64,000 nt of DNA, taken from NCBI GenBank assembly GCA_018433675.1, contig JAHDQS010000011.1, positions 1-64,000 on the forward strand, read 5' to 3'. Below, in pieces: positions 8,418-16,898 of the stretch. The notes below the pieces were generated by a model that saw nothing but the letters and a program-made list of their open reading frames with translations, was not told where the DNA came from and made no database searches. Position numbers and translations under genes: made by a program. The DNA is from Clostridia bacterium. GTDB lineage: Bacteria; Bacillota; Peptococcia; DRI-13; SM3-B62. Each line of letters begins with the position of its first letter. The stretch's first letter is position 1.

Positions 8418-9149
8418 TTATTTTGCAAACAGATTGTGCAGCACCTGCGCCAGTTCCACACGGGTGGTCGTGTTTGTAGGAATCAGCTTTCCATTGCTAC
8501 CACTAATCGTTCCGGTTTCAACCAGTAGCATCATGGCATCTGCAGACCAAGCGTTTATCTCTCTAACGTCGCTGAAGTTCTCGGATACGTACTCATCGGC
8601 CTTAATTCCGTAGGCGTGCATGAGCATAACGATAAACTGTCCGCGTGTCGCTATATTTTCCGGTCCGAAGAGGTCGTTGCCGATACCAGCAGTTATTCCG
8701 CGCGCTGCACAGAAAGTGACGGCATCATAGCACCAAGCCTTCTCCTCCACGTCGGTAAAGTACGTCATGTTATAACCGATCGCGTACACAGAGAAATGAT
8801 ACGCCGTAAAATCAACTGATCCGGTCTCCTCGTTATATGCTCCCTGAATCGCCTGAAGTTCGCCTGAATCATCTATGTAATAAACCACGACGGCGTTGGG
8901 ATTTTCTTCGCCTTGCTCGAATGCATGTTCAGTTTTATAGATCTCTTTTGAATCGTCATGGAAGGTGGACAGCGACTGAATTTCGGATATATCCCGACCC
9001 AACATATCGGTGCCTTCCAAACCGAGCAAAGCCAGAGCCGACCGGTTTATGTCGATAACGACAACGCTGCTGTTCATGGTTTCAATCAAAAGATCGCGGG
9101 CAATAGGCATAATATTTAAAAATTTATGCTGGCAGATGCTCCATGCCAT
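8418..9149 (-). pseudogene. Decayed fusion: histidine kinase PAS fragment plus S-layer homology protein C-terminus
   Basis: The open frame encodes 243 residues made of two unrelated parts. Residues about 12-65 (IMPIARDLLIETMNSSVVVID, then SALALLGLEGTDMLGRDI) match the linker and PAS start of 7TM histidine kinases, but lack the stretch between VVVID and INRSALAL. Residues about 95-243 match the C-terminal part of clostridial surface proteins: DFTAYHFSVYAIGYN, then two S-layer homology repeats (FTDVEEKAWCYDAVTFCAARGI and FSDVREINAWSADAMMLLVETG). There is no signal peptide, so the S-layer part could not be exported. Upstream to about 9310 the kinase-like sequence is broken by stops. Gene remains are more likely than a functional protein. 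Confidence 0.65.
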
Positions 9150-9390
9150 AGTCTTTATTTATCGTATACGGAATCGCGGACGTATCCAGCGAGATGTTTG
9201 TCCGCATGAGGCCGTGATATGGACTTGATCGGCAGAATCGTTCCCATTAATTCAAACGCCTGGCAGAACACGCCCCCTCTCCTTATCAGCATGTTAAAGC
9301 AGTTATAGCTTAATACCTCACTTGTTTTCATCGCTATTATACTTCATGAACTAAATAATTCCGAGCACCACAACTACAACTACCACAGCT

Positions 9391-9438
9391 GATCAGCCCA
9401 AAGGAACATCGCCTTAAGACGCTAAAAGCCCGGTTATA
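9391..9438. repeat. Imperfect direct repeat, copy 2
   Basis: ATCAGCCCAAAGGAACATC to GCCCGGTTATAC; counterpart of 8297-8345. Its last part forms the left arm of the terminator at 9424-9449. Confidence 0.55.
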
Positions 9439-9449
9439 CCGGACTTTTT
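9424..9449 (-). terminator. Terminator, probably the original tRNA-Ala terminator
   Basis: AAAGTCCGG and CCGGGCTTTT pair around TATAA on the minus strand. It is 36 bases downstream of the tRNA 3'-end duplicate at 9485, the usual distance for a tRNA terminator, and separated from the intact tRNA by the 9.4-kb island. Confidence 0.6.
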
Positions 9450-9484
9450 CGTGCATTAAAAATGTAAATATTGCTGTGATAACT

Positions 9485-9516
9485 TGGTGGAGACGAAGGG
9501 ATTCGAACCCTCGACC
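9485..9516 (-). repeat. Island attachment site: duplicate of the tRNA-Ala 3' end
   Basis: The 32 bases from TGGTGGAGACGAAGGG to CCCTCGACC are identical to 18916-18947, the T arm, acceptor strand and CCA of the tRNA-Ala gene. The remainder of a tRNA is absent here, so this is the distal direct repeat left by tRNA-targeted integration. Confidence 0.8.
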
Positions 9517-9576
9517 GGTGGTTGTTCGTAAGGTAGTATAAATCAAAGTAACTGCCAAGTATTCCTCGGTAGTTAA

Positions 9577-10539
9577 TTACCTGTCAAGCTCTTGCAGCAG
9601 CTTATATAGCTTGGTCATTTGCGTTACAACATCTGTGAAAGGAATGGCATCGACTTCGTTAAAAACGTATACTCTCTGCATGTCAGCAAAAGTTTCACGA
9701 AGCTTGATGCCGGTTTCAAGGGCTTTGAAAAGCAGGAAGTCGGCAAAGGGCTTCTGCGCCAAATCGCTGCCAATTCTGTTTTGTTCCTCGCGCCGTTTAT
9801 ATTCAAGCATTTTCAGCAGTTCATCCTGCTGGGCAAGAAGGGCAGCTATTCTCACCGTTTTCATCATCAAAGTCAGGTCGTATAAATGCTTCGCCACATC
9901 AAACAGCATTTGCCGCTGATAATAAAATTCCGCCGCCAGAATCTTGTCCGCAAAGATGCGCTCCATCTTAATAGTCTTTACTTCAAAAGGAAATACATCA
10001 TAGCTGTCATGGAGGATACTCTGCTGCTCAGAGGTTGCCGACGAATACAGCAAAGGTGAGACCATTAAGGATTCCACCGGTTCGCTAACCGTGAAGGAAG
10101 TCGCTTCAACTTTCACATATCCGAATCTCTGAAGTGCATCGTCAGCATCGATTTTTGTAACCGGCTGATATTCATAAACGCTGGTAATGCTCCCTTTGGC
10201 CTTAATTTCTCTTGTTTTGTCGCTCGTCCTGGGCAAAGAGGTGTAGCCGTTAGCCGCAGTTTCCAGTCTCTTTTTGCCCTGAGATTTCGAGCAGTCCTGC
10301 ACCTCAACCGTCAGATCAATATCTTCAGAAAACCTTTTCAGACTCCCGATTGCCTTGTATAACGCAGTACCGCCCTTGAAGTAAGCCGGCAATTCTTTTT
10401 GCCATGAAGCAAGCTCAGAAAGAAGCCGGGTAAGATAGTAATCCTTTTCGAGGATATCTTCCCTGACTCCTGTCTTTTCTGATATTGCCGTAAGTAACGC
10501 CTGGAAGGCGTCTCTGTCTTTATGCAGCTTCATGTCCAT
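9577..10539 (-). CDS. AbiEii-type nucleotidyltransferase toxin (type IV toxin-antitoxin)
   Basis: A 320-residue protein of the AbiEii/AbiGii family. The nucleotidyltransferase signature is FKGGTALYKAIGSLKRFSEDIDLTV (residues about 54-78; GG plus the DxD pair), preceded by ILEKDYYLTRLL, and KTIKMERIFADKILAAEFYY fits the second conserved region. Family members modify tRNA or other acceptors and stop growth unless the partner antitoxin is present. It is read directly behind its antitoxin gene through a TAATG overlap. Confidence 0.88.
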   Translation of the reverse strand: MDMKLHKDRDAFQALLTAISEKTGVREDILEKDYYLTRLLSELASWQKELPAYFKGGTALYKAIGSLKRFSEDIDLTVEVQDCSKSQGKKRLETAANGYTSLPRTSDKTREIKAKGSITSVYEYQPVTKIDADDALQRFGYVKVEATSFTVSEPVESLMVSPLLYSSATSEQQSILHDSYDVFPFEVKTIKMERIFADKILAAEFYYQRQMLFDVAKHLYDLTLMMKTVRIAALLAQQDELLKMLEYKRREEQNRIGSDLAQKPFADFLLFKALETGIKLRETFADMQRVYVFNEVDAIPFTDVVTQMTKLYKLLQELDR

Positions 10540-11183
10540 TACCTCTCCACCAGCACGTCTACCAAGTTGAGCAGCGTCTTTTGCGGGTAGTGTTGTCTGG
10601 CATATGTCAGAACCTGAACTGTATCCAGACTGTTTTTTTCTGCGAAATTGCGGAGTAACGCTTTAGGATTCTCCGCATCGACAGGCGCATCAGGTAAGTC
10701 TTTGATAACGTCAAGAAGCTGCAGATAACGGAAATTACCGGCGTTAACTGTAACGACCGGCTTTCTAACAATAATGAATCTGTCATCTATATTTTTACGA
10801 TAGGCATTGGTAGCAATTTCGCGCTTCTTAGGAACTTGAGTGGTCAAACCTAATTTATTCATAAGGGAGAATCCCGTTTCATACCCGATTATCTCGTCGC
10901 CGCGGCGGGTAAGCAATTGCGCCTCAATCAGCTCTTCGCTCGGACGAGCCTTGCCGAAGACCGTCTGCTTGGCTCGATAATAAACGCCTTTTTGGAAACG
11001 TTCAATCACGCCCCTGTCAGACAAGCGTTTCAAGGTGACATTGGTAATTGGCTTGGCTTTATGAATAGGGACTTTATATTCCTCAGCCATTGCTTCCGCT
11101 ATGACGTCAGTCTGAAATGCCTGACTATAGGGGATGTCGGCTATTTTATTCGTGATAAATTCACCGTAAGTGCAACGCTCCAT
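10539..11183 (-). CDS. AbiEi-like antitoxin/regulator (DUF6088-type)
   Basis: A 214-residue partner of the AbiEii toxin. Residues 1-75 form a winged helix (AMAEEYKVPIHKAKPITNVTLKRLSDRGVIERFQKGVYYRA), and the rest (IGYETGFSLMNKLGLTTQVP onward) is the AbiEi C-terminal domain. In this family the protein represses the operon by binding inverted repeats at the promoter. Such arms are present at 11202-11253. The ATG at 11183 follows GAAAGGAG. Confidence 0.82.
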   Translation of the reverse strand: MERCTYGEFITNKIADIPYSQAFQTDVIAEAMAEEYKVPIHKAKPITNVTLKRLSDRGVIERFQKGVYYRAKQTVFGKARPSEELIEAQLLTRRGDEIIGYETGFSLMNKLGLTTQVPKKREIATNAYRKNIDDRFIIVRKPVVTVNAGNFRYLQLLDVIKDLPDAPVDAENPKALLRNFAEKNSLDTVQVLTYARQHYPQKTLLNLVDVLVER

Positions 11184-11201
11184 AGAAAGGGCTCCTTTCT
11201 C

Positions 11202-11253
11202 GTGTTATTATCGTGTAATCTTCATGCCAATATTATCGACATTATAATAACAC
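11202..11253 (-). promoter_or_regulatory. Inverted repeat upstream of the AbiE operon
   Basis: GTGTTATTAT (11202-11211) and ATAATAACAC (11244-11253) are perfect 10-bp arms in the AT-rich leader of the antitoxin gene, consistent with an autorepression operator. Confidence 0.6.
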
Positions 11254-11309
11254 ATTATACGCAAAAAAACAATCATGCGATTATAAATCTTCTAAATGAA
11301 GTGTAGGAC

Positions 11310-11640
11310 TACAATACATATTGGACATTGACTAAAAAAATAGTGAGAAATGAAAGCGCTTCGGTTATTGTTAAGTTACCACACAAAACATTAACAAAGG
11401 AGGCAATCATTTCTCATGAATAAGATAACACAAGACATGAAATACCGCCACTCTCTGGTTTGTTTTGTCCTCTTGACATGGAGACCCCTGCACCCTCTGG
11501 GCTCCCTAATGTTAGGCAGAAATAACCTCTATGACTAGGCGAACTTTCCGCCTTCAAAATTGTACCAGAAGGTGCTTCCCCATGTTCAAGAGGCTTTCGC
11601 GGCATAAACGCTGTGTGGTTCTTAGCTGTGTGGTTCTTAA
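11310..11640 (+). mobile_element. Possible insertion-sequence remnant with a transposase N-terminus
   Basis: Most of the 500-base gap 11184-11692 holds no gene. At 11416 an ATG behind AAAGGAGG opens MNKITQDMKYRHSLV, which resembles the start of IS481/IS3-like transposases, but the frame diverges and stops at 11538. A short tandem repeat GCTGTGTGGTTCTTA occurs at about 11609-11640. A truncated element end is the best reading. An open minus-strand frame of 78 codons crosses it but has no recognisable match. Confidence 0.35.
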
Positions 11641-11692
11641 ATGAAAGCAAAGATACGTTTAAATGCTTTCATATGTATATTCCTTTGTTGAG

Positions 11693-11944
11693 TTATTTGC
11701 CTGTTTCTTTTCTATAAAATATATATCCTAATACAACTCCTATAACTATTAAGCATACTGCTACGATATTAATCACTATAAAATCAATATGATATTCATT
11801 GGGAGTATAACTGCCTGCCATTGCACACTGAAAAGCAGCTCTCCCAATTTGGGGCATGACTAAATTGATTATTGTGGTCTTCAGCAATGTAATTATCCCA
11901 GTAATAACGAGTATACCAGAAAAAGTAAATCCAATTTTATTCAT
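11693..11944 (-). CDS. Small two-span membrane protein
   Basis: An 83-residue protein with hydrophobic segments at about residues 8-30 and 54-76 and a charged tail (YRKETGK). A GGAGATAATT site precedes ATG 11944. It is read with the neighbouring small gene and the CPBP gene on the same strand inside the island. No family recognised. Confidence 0.55.
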   Translation of the reverse strand: MNKIGFTFSGILVITGIITLLKTTIINLVMPQIGRAAFQCAMAGSYTPNEYHIDFIVINIVAVCLIVIGVVLGYIFYRKETGK

Positions 11945-11971
11945 AATTATCTCCTTTCCATCATTATTTTT

Positions 11972-12181
11972 TTAATAATTTCCTTTATGTAGGATCAATA
12001 AATTACCTATGAACTTGTGCATTTTTGTAGGATTTTTAACCCAATACTTCTTTTTTATAGAAATCCTTAATTGCTCCTCATTCACTTTTTCAGCTAAACA
12101 GTATTCGTGAACATTGTCATAAATTGTTTTGTTGCACTTTCCCACCTCATAAAGACTCCTTAACATGCTTAACATCTCCAT
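11972..12181 (-). CDS. Hypothetical protein
   Basis: A 69-residue basic protein (MEMLSMLRSLYEVGKCNKTIYD at the start, many Lys near the C-terminus). An internal ATG (MLSML) three codons in is an alternative start. It lies between the two-span membrane gene and the CPBP gene, all in one direction. No family recognised; could be a short regulator. Confidence 0.45.
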   Translation of the reverse strand: MEMLSMLRSLYEVGKCNKTIYDNVHEYCLAEKVNEEQLRISIKKKYWVKNPTKMHKFIGNLLILHKGNY

Positions 12182-12216
12182 TTGCGATTTCTGAGTTTAC
12201 ATACTGTTTTCATCTT

Positions 12217-12957
12217 TTAGGAAAATAATGCAGTAAACACGTACCCTCCACCGACCATTAAGACATTGGTGAAACTATGCATAAGAGCCGGATACAGTAT
12301 GCTTTTGCTTCTTTGGTACACTATTCCTTGAATTGTTCCAAGCACAAACGCATAAATTAACTGAAAATAACTAACTTCGAAGGTTAATGGTGTCAACGAC
12401 CAATTGACATGTGCAAAGGCAAATAATACCGATGCCAGTACAACCTCTAAGGTAAAATTGCCTTTGATTTTTATACTTTCCCCAAATGAGTATGTCAGCA
12501 GAATAATTGGCAGCGCTCGGAATACAACTTCTTCTGCCGACCCGCTTAAGAGCAGCTGGAACCCCAGAGTTCCAATAATATTCCTTTCATCCAGTGGAAA
12601 CGTATAGACAGGAAGTTGGTTGTTCACAGACATATAGGCATGCTGTGCAACTGAAATCACAGCAAAAGCAGCCGTAAACATGGTTAAGTATTTTATTCCC
12701 TTTTTCTTATCCCCGAGTTGAAAATAGAAATTGAGATTCAGCAGTTTGCTCAACACCAGAATAATTGACATTGCAATTATTAATTGAACCGCATGATGTA
12801 TCGAAATATCAGCGAAACTATTAAATGGATCTATTTGCTGATAAGGGATTAAAGCAGCAATTAAATGACCCGTTTTCCCCAGTAATATCTGCATAACAAG
12901 CAACAATATGAAAGCAATTATCCCTAATAGTGTTCTGTTATATTCCGGCCTTTTCAC
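12217..12957 (-). CDS. CPBP family intramembrane metalloprotease
   Basis: A 246-residue membrane protein with about seven spans. The CPBP/Abi motifs are clear: SGSAEEVVFRALPI (EExxxR), LFAFAHVNW (FxxxH) and ALMHSFTN (final His). Bacterial CPBP proteases act in the membrane, often in bacteriocin self-immunity or peptide maturation. The start appears to be GTG at 12957, with a weak AAAGGCAG site. In the island it is downstream of a secreted protein, a membrane protein and a MarR regulator read in the same direction. Confidence 0.85.
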   Translation of the reverse strand: MKRPEYNRTLLGIIAFILLLVMQILLGKTGHLIAALIPYQQIDPFNSFADISIHHAVQLIIAMSIILVLSKLLNLNFYFQLGDKKKGIKYLTMFTAAFAVISVAQHAYMSVNNQLPVYTFPLDERNIIGTLGFQLLLSGSAEEVVFRALPIILLTYSFGESIKIKGNFTLEVVLASVLFAFAHVNWSLTPLTFEVSYFQLIYAFVLGTIQGIVYQRSKSILYPALMHSFTNVLMVGGGYVFTALFS

Positions 12958-13021
12958 GTAATCAACACTGCCTTTTTGAGGATCTAGGCTTCCCGAGATT
13001 TGTCTCTACATACAAGACCAA

Positions 13022-14215
13022 TTATTTATGAGCGAAACGACCTACTACAATTTTAATTTGTCCATCGCTTCCTATAATGAAGTCGTAGTAAAAATCCTTA
13101 TAATTCTCTTGATTTTTTATAAAGTCCTCATCAATTGTTTCGATATCATAAATTCCATAAGTGTTATAGCCTGGTGCAACAAGCGAAGCAATATTTACGC
13201 CAAAATCCAAGGTGTAGGTTTCAATCTTATTTAGATCTACAACACTGAAACCATTAGGATATTCTTCGCCGGAACCATCAGGCAACAACTCCATTTCATT
13301 GATACGAACAGCCATAGGTCTATCCTTACTAAAATCAAAACCTTCAATTGTCCCAAAAACTTTCTTTCCGCCATTTGAAAGATATTGCATTGCATTGGAT
13401 TGTAAATCAATGACATTGAACGGCCCGCTTACAAAATCAAGACTGCTTTTAATTATTTCCATCGCTTCTTGATTAACAATCTCTGAATTGAGCACTATCT
13501 CTATTTCACGAAATCTATCTGCATCATATAAATATTCCCTCACCATGTTCAGACCAATTGTTTTTTCACCATTGAGTTCACTATTGTACGGAATTAATTC
13601 AATTACACCGGCCACATTATTATTCTGATCAAACAAACTCCAACTGAGTGTAGGTTCTTCAAGAGCTTTAAGCTCCCAGTCGTTTGGTATCTCTACGGTA
13701 AAGAAGCTTGATCCCACGACCTTAAACTCTTGATTTTCAGCCTTAGGTGTATTGTCTCCCAAAAGGGAAATCCATTGGGAAACATTGGGAATTTGATCAC
13801 GTAAAGCTATGTATTCATTTGAAACCTCCTGGTCGTTCAGAAGATACTGCATATCGGAAGACTGGCGTGTAAAATAGGTATATCCGTTCCCTTGCAAAAT
13901 AATCTGTTGAGGGACAGGCTCTTGCTGCATATCCTCCTGTGAAATCAATTCACCAATCATTCTTTCTATTGTAAAAAGCAATCCACCTCCTGGATATTTT
14001 TCATATACTTTTTTACTGAAAACCGCAATACTTCCTTCAGACTCTTTTATCACATATTTGTCTTTCCATTCAGATGGAAATCCTATTGACAAACCAAGAG
14101 CTTCGCTTTCATAGATAATAACGTATTCACTTTCGCGCGCCTCATTTTGACTGTAGCTAATTCCTAATGCAATGATGCTAAGTATTAGTGCAGCTATGAT
14201 TATGTATTTTTTCAT
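13022..14215 (-). CDS. Secreted or membrane-anchored protein of unknown function
   Basis: A 397-residue protein with an N-terminal signal or anchor (MKKYIIIAALILSIIALGISYS) and a soluble body. Two stretches resemble PsbP-like folds (LGLSIGFPSEWKDKY and FFTVEIPNDWELKAL), and the C-terminal part (about 265-397) is a separate domain ending VVGRFAHK. The ATG at 14215 has GGGAGGT upstream and overlaps the stop of the preceding membrane gene, indicating coupling. No lipobox Cys is present. No function is assigned. Confidence 0.75.
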   Translation of the reverse strand: MKKYIIIAALILSIIALGISYSQNEARESEYVIIYESEALGLSIGFPSEWKDKYVIKESEGSIAVFSKKVYEKYPGGGLLFTIERMIGELISQEDMQQEPVPQQIILQGNGYTYFTRQSSDMQYLLNDQEVSNEYIALRDQIPNVSQWISLLGDNTPKAENQEFKVVGSSFFTVEIPNDWELKALEEPTLSWSLFDQNNNVAGVIELIPYNSELNGEKTIGLNMVREYLYDADRFREIEIVLNSEIVNQEAMEIIKSSLDFVSGPFNVIDLQSNAMQYLSNGGKKVFGTIEGFDFSKDRPMAVRINEMELLPDGSGEEYPNGFSVVDLNKIETYTLDFGVNIASLVAPGYNTYGIYDIETIDEDFIKNQENYKDFYYDFIIGSDGQIKIVVGRFAHK

Positions 14216-15054
14216 CGGCTTACCTCCCAATCCTTCTTTGAAGGACTCAATCCCGGACTAAATGTTAAATAGTATCCGCTTGTTATAAGCAAGATGTCTA
14301 TAACAATTCTAGATAAAACGTCGACTAAATATCCGGAAAATAATAAAGGCATAAAAACAAGGAACACAGCCCAATTTAAACCAAAAATCAAGAAGCCGAA
14401 TTTCACGGCTCTGTGTTTCAAAGACCTCTCATCTCTGTTGTTATCAAGTAAAACAAACGCTGCTCCGATAGAGATCCCCATCAGGAGTGTCCATACAAGT
14501 GTTTGCAAAGGCCTGGTTTGATTTCCGGATTGGATCACTCCAGAAAAATAAGCGATATATCTACCTGTCAAGAATATCCCCGTAAAAATCGATACTGCCT
14601 TAATTTTTTGTCTGAAAATAAATGTTACTGAGAGATCGCTCTCAACTTTTTCAATTTGTAGCTTGCTCAATAGTATACTTAACACAAAAACAGGAATCGC
14701 ATCACTAAGACCAACTACAAATTCGTTAATGATCGGATTACCAAACAGTGAAACTCCCTCAAGCATTGCAAACATCCAAAGAAGTGCTATTGCTGTCCCA
14801 TAACGCAACCCTTTCTTCACGCCTTTTCCGGGTATCTCATTCCTGATTTTCCAATACACAAAAGCAACACCCGAAAAAGCGAATAAGGCCCAAAGAGAAG
14901 CGGTGATTTCTGTCCCCATAATACTCGCTACTAAGCTAAAGTTTGCATTCTCAGGCATAGTGCTGTATGATGTCGTAACAATATGCAGAACTATATCTAA
15001 TAACACGGAAGCCAATACTATCGCGATGATTTTTATTTTTTGAACTTTTTTCAT
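14212..15054 (-). CDS. Polytopic membrane protein of unknown function
   Basis: A 280-residue protein with about eight hydrophobic spans starting at residues 8-28. There are no recognised catalytic motifs; a charged stretch (NNRDERSLKHRAVK) marks one cytoplasmic loop. The ATG at 15054 follows GAGGAG. It starts 31 bases behind the MarR gene and overlaps the secreted-protein gene, so MarR, membrane protein and secreted protein form one transcript. Confidence 0.75.
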   Translation of the reverse strand: MKKVQKIKIIAIVLASVLLDIVLHIVTTSYSTMPENANFSLVASIMGTEITASLWALFAFSGVAFVYWKIRNEIPGKGVKKGLRYGTAIALLWMFAMLEGVSLFGNPIINEFVVGLSDAIPVFVLSILLSKLQIEKVESDLSVTFIFRQKIKAVSIFTGIFLTGRYIAYFSGVIQSGNQTRPLQTLVWTLLMGISIGAAFVLLDNNRDERSLKHRAVKFGFLIFGLNWAVFLVFMPLLFSGYLVDVLSRIVIDILLITSGYYLTFSPGLSPSKKDWEVSR

Positions 15055-15084
15055 ACCCCTCACTCCTCGTATAAGCATTGAGTA

Positions 15085-15570
15085 TTAAGTATTCTCATCA
15101 TCAGTAACCGCATTCTCAATTTCAGCCAGATTCGAAAACAATTTTTCAAGCAAATGTCTTGTTCTCGCAATATCATTTGCATCCATCTCTTTGAACATTT
15201 TTTCTCTAAATATTGATCCTTTTTGATCTGTTTGCTTCCAGAAATCATAGCTCTGCTCTGTCATTCTCAATCTGGTGACTCTTGCATCCTTCTTGTCTTT
15301 TTCTAGTGTCAGCAGTCCCTTCTCCTGAAGTTTTATAGCCACCTGCTTGACATTTTGGTGAGAACTCCCCATCGCATTGCCAGCCTCCTTAAGGGTTGGG
15401 GGAGAATCGAAGAGGCTGTTGATCGTTTCGGACAAAAACCATTGTTTGGTTGTCACATCAAATTCCTTGAACTCTCTTTCAAGAAGAGTATTCATCTTAT
15501 TTGAAATGATCAACAAAAGTCCAAAAATCATCGCCTCATCAGGAATTTTATTTGTTTTGTCTATATTCAT
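15085..15570 (-). CDS. MarR family transcriptional regulator
   Basis: A 161-residue winged-helix protein: TTKQWFLSETINSL, the recognition region LKEAGNAMGSSHQNVKQVAIKLQEKGLL, and the wing KDKKDARVTRLRMTE. ATG 15570 (MNIDK) is preferred to a start 17 codons upstream that would lie in the operator. It leads the membrane/secreted gene set and probably represses it from the perfect palindrome at 15604-15633. Confidence 0.9.
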   Translation of the reverse strand: MNIDKTNKIPDEAMIFGLLLIISNKMNTLLEREFKEFDVTTKQWFLSETINSLFDSPPTLKEAGNAMGSSHQNVKQVAIKLQEKGLLTLEKDKKDARVTRLRMTEQSYDFWKQTDQKGSIFREKMFKEMDANDIARTRHLLEKLFSNLAEIENAVTDDENT

Positions 15571-15603
15571 GATTACACCGCCACTATTCAATTTGATAAT
15601 GTA

Positions 15604-15641
15604 CCAAACTAGGTAATGCATTACCTAGTTTGGCTTGTCAA
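15604..15641 (-). promoter_or_regulatory. MarR operator: perfect 30-bp palindrome next to a -35 box
   Basis: CCAAACTAGGTAATG and CATTACCTAGTTTGG (15604-15633) are exact reverse complements without a loop. A TTGACA box on the minus strand (15636-15641) abuts it, so a bound dimer would block RNA polymerase for the MarR operon. Confidence 0.85.
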
Positions 15642-15760
15642 TACTTTTTTAATTCTGACAATAATTTTTCTGTACACCTAACTTTACGCCGGCGCCCCCC
15701 AGTGTGTCGGTTTTGCACGGTCGTGTCATTTTATCGGACTTATGCATTTCCTTATTTTCT

Positions 15761-16213
15761 TTATAGTTCTGTGCCGACATTAATAGATACTTTGCAACAG
15801 TCATCGTCCAATAAAGTGCTTTCAACAGTTATTTGTTTGCTATCGATTTTGCTCACGTTGGATAACATAGCAATCATAGGATCAAGGCACCAGCCATTAC
15901 AGGGGTTTGCTCCGCCCATCTTCTTTGACAGCGCACAAAGTTTACACGAAGTCGCTGTGGCAACATAACTGCCCTCAGCTTTCTTTACAGTCCAGTTTGC
16001 GCAGCCATAGATTTCGGAAAGCTTGTAAAAGACGTCTTCAACGCTTTCAATACCCAATTGCTGATTCAAATAGGGGGCTGTCTGTGCCTGCCGTTCTTTT
16101 CTTTTCTCAACGATTGCCTTCAATACCTTTAACTTCTCATAGGTGTTTACGGTTTCCGCGACGGATGCCGCATATGTGTTTTGCAGCATAGCGAGTCTTT
16201 TTTCGATTTCCAT
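15761..16213 (-). CDS. L-2-amino-thiazoline-4-carboxylate hydrolase-like protein
   Basis: A 150-residue cytoplasmic protein with a helical N-terminal half (residues 1-50, rich in Glu and Lys) and a Cys-rich C-terminal half (SCKLCALSK, NPCNGWCLDP, DDDCCKV). This layout resembles the small ATC-hydrolase-like family often found beside TetR regulators; the assignment is by pattern only. ATG 16213 follows AAAGGAGAG. It shares an operator sequence with the TetR gene upstream and is probably the gene that TetR controls. Confidence 0.6.
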   Translation of the reverse strand: MEIEKRLAMLQNTYAASVAETVNTYEKLKVLKAIVEKRKERQAQTAPYLNQQLGIESVEDVFYKLSEIYGCANWTVKKAEGSYVATATSCKLCALSKKMGGANPCNGWCLDPMIAMLSNVSKIDSKQITVESTLLDDDCCKVSINVGTEL

Positions 16214-16243
16214 TGTTGTCTCTCCTTTTTCATAATATTAATA

Positions 16244-16255
16244 TAACGTTCGTTA
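16244..16255. promoter_or_regulatory. TetR operator, copy 1
   Basis: TAACGTTCGTTA, a 5-2-5 dyad (TAACG/CGTTA), lies 31 bases before the ATC-hydrolase-like gene. The identical 12-mer precedes the TetR gene at 16899-16910. Confidence 0.75.
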
Positions 16256-16320
16256 GCTTACTGGGAAATATAAACGGCATTTTTACGTGCCGAATTATAT
16301 TAATCTAATATTTTCGCGAA

Positions 16321-16881
16321 TTATCCGCAGCTTTGTAGAACAATGGATATCTCTTCCCTGATTTCATCCTCAGGTAGATATCGGTTTTTTACGACAATGT
16401 TTTCGATCATCGTCTCTAGTAAATGCACCAATGTTCTCACTACCGCTTTTTCGTTATTAACATTCTTCATGTGGGGTTTTAGAATCTCGCGGTGCCTGGG
16501 CAGTATACTCTTTTCCCACTCATCCATAAGGTTCATCAGTTCCTCGTCTCCATCGAATGATAGGTACACCTTGATGCCAAGCCGATAAACTTGTTTATCG
16601 TAGTTGCTCAAGGAGTTCAAATCGTAAATAAACTTTGTATAAAAATCAATGACATTATCGATTTTCAAGAGTGATGCCTGCTTTTCTAAAAGATTAAAAT
16701 ATTCCTTTTTAATAATTTCATCGAACAACTCTTTTTTATTTTTATAATAATAATAGATCATAGGCAGAGAGCAATTCACGTCTTTGGCGATATTACGTAT
16801 CGTTGTTCCATGATAACCGTTGGTATTGAAATGCTCAACTGCCACTTCCTTAATTCGCTCTCGCAAATCCTTATCTGCCAT
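16321..16881 (-). CDS. TetR family transcriptional regulator
   Basis: A 186-residue protein with the TetR helix-turn-helix at residues about 6-52 (RIKEVAVEHFNTNGYHGTTIRNIAKDVNCSLPMIYYYYKNKKELFDEI) and a ligand domain after it. ATG 16881 (MADKD) follows AAGGAAG; upstream in-frame starts lie within the operator. Its operator occurs before this gene and before the ATC-hydrolase-like gene, so it probably controls both. Confidence 0.9.
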   Translation of the reverse strand: MADKDLRERIKEVAVEHFNTNGYHGTTIRNIAKDVNCSLPMIYYYYKNKKELFDEIIKKEYFNLLEKQASLLKIDNVIDFYTKFIYDLNSLSNYDKQVYRLGIKVYLSFDGDEELMNLMDEWEKSILPRHREILKPHMKNVNNEKAVVRTLVHLLETMIENIVVKNRYLPEDEIREEISIVLQSCG

Positions 16882-16898
16882 AACACACTTCCTTAATT

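Larger units (their letters stand above)
9150..9484. other. Intergenic region with kinase debris and a terminator
   Basis: No intact gene is seen. The first ~160 bases look like out-of-frame kinase remnant on the minus strand. A repeat copy (9391-9438) and a tRNA-type terminator (9424-9449) follow, ending at the attachment repeat at 9485. Confidence 0.5.

Noticed and set aside
9485-9560. Possible second tRNA gene
   Set aside because: Only the T arm, acceptor strand and CCA are present; there is no anticodon or D arm. It is treated as an attachment-site duplicate.
11414-11650. 78-codon minus-strand frame as a gene
   Set aside because: No good start or known family, and it overlaps the insertion-sequence remnant; low-complexity composition.
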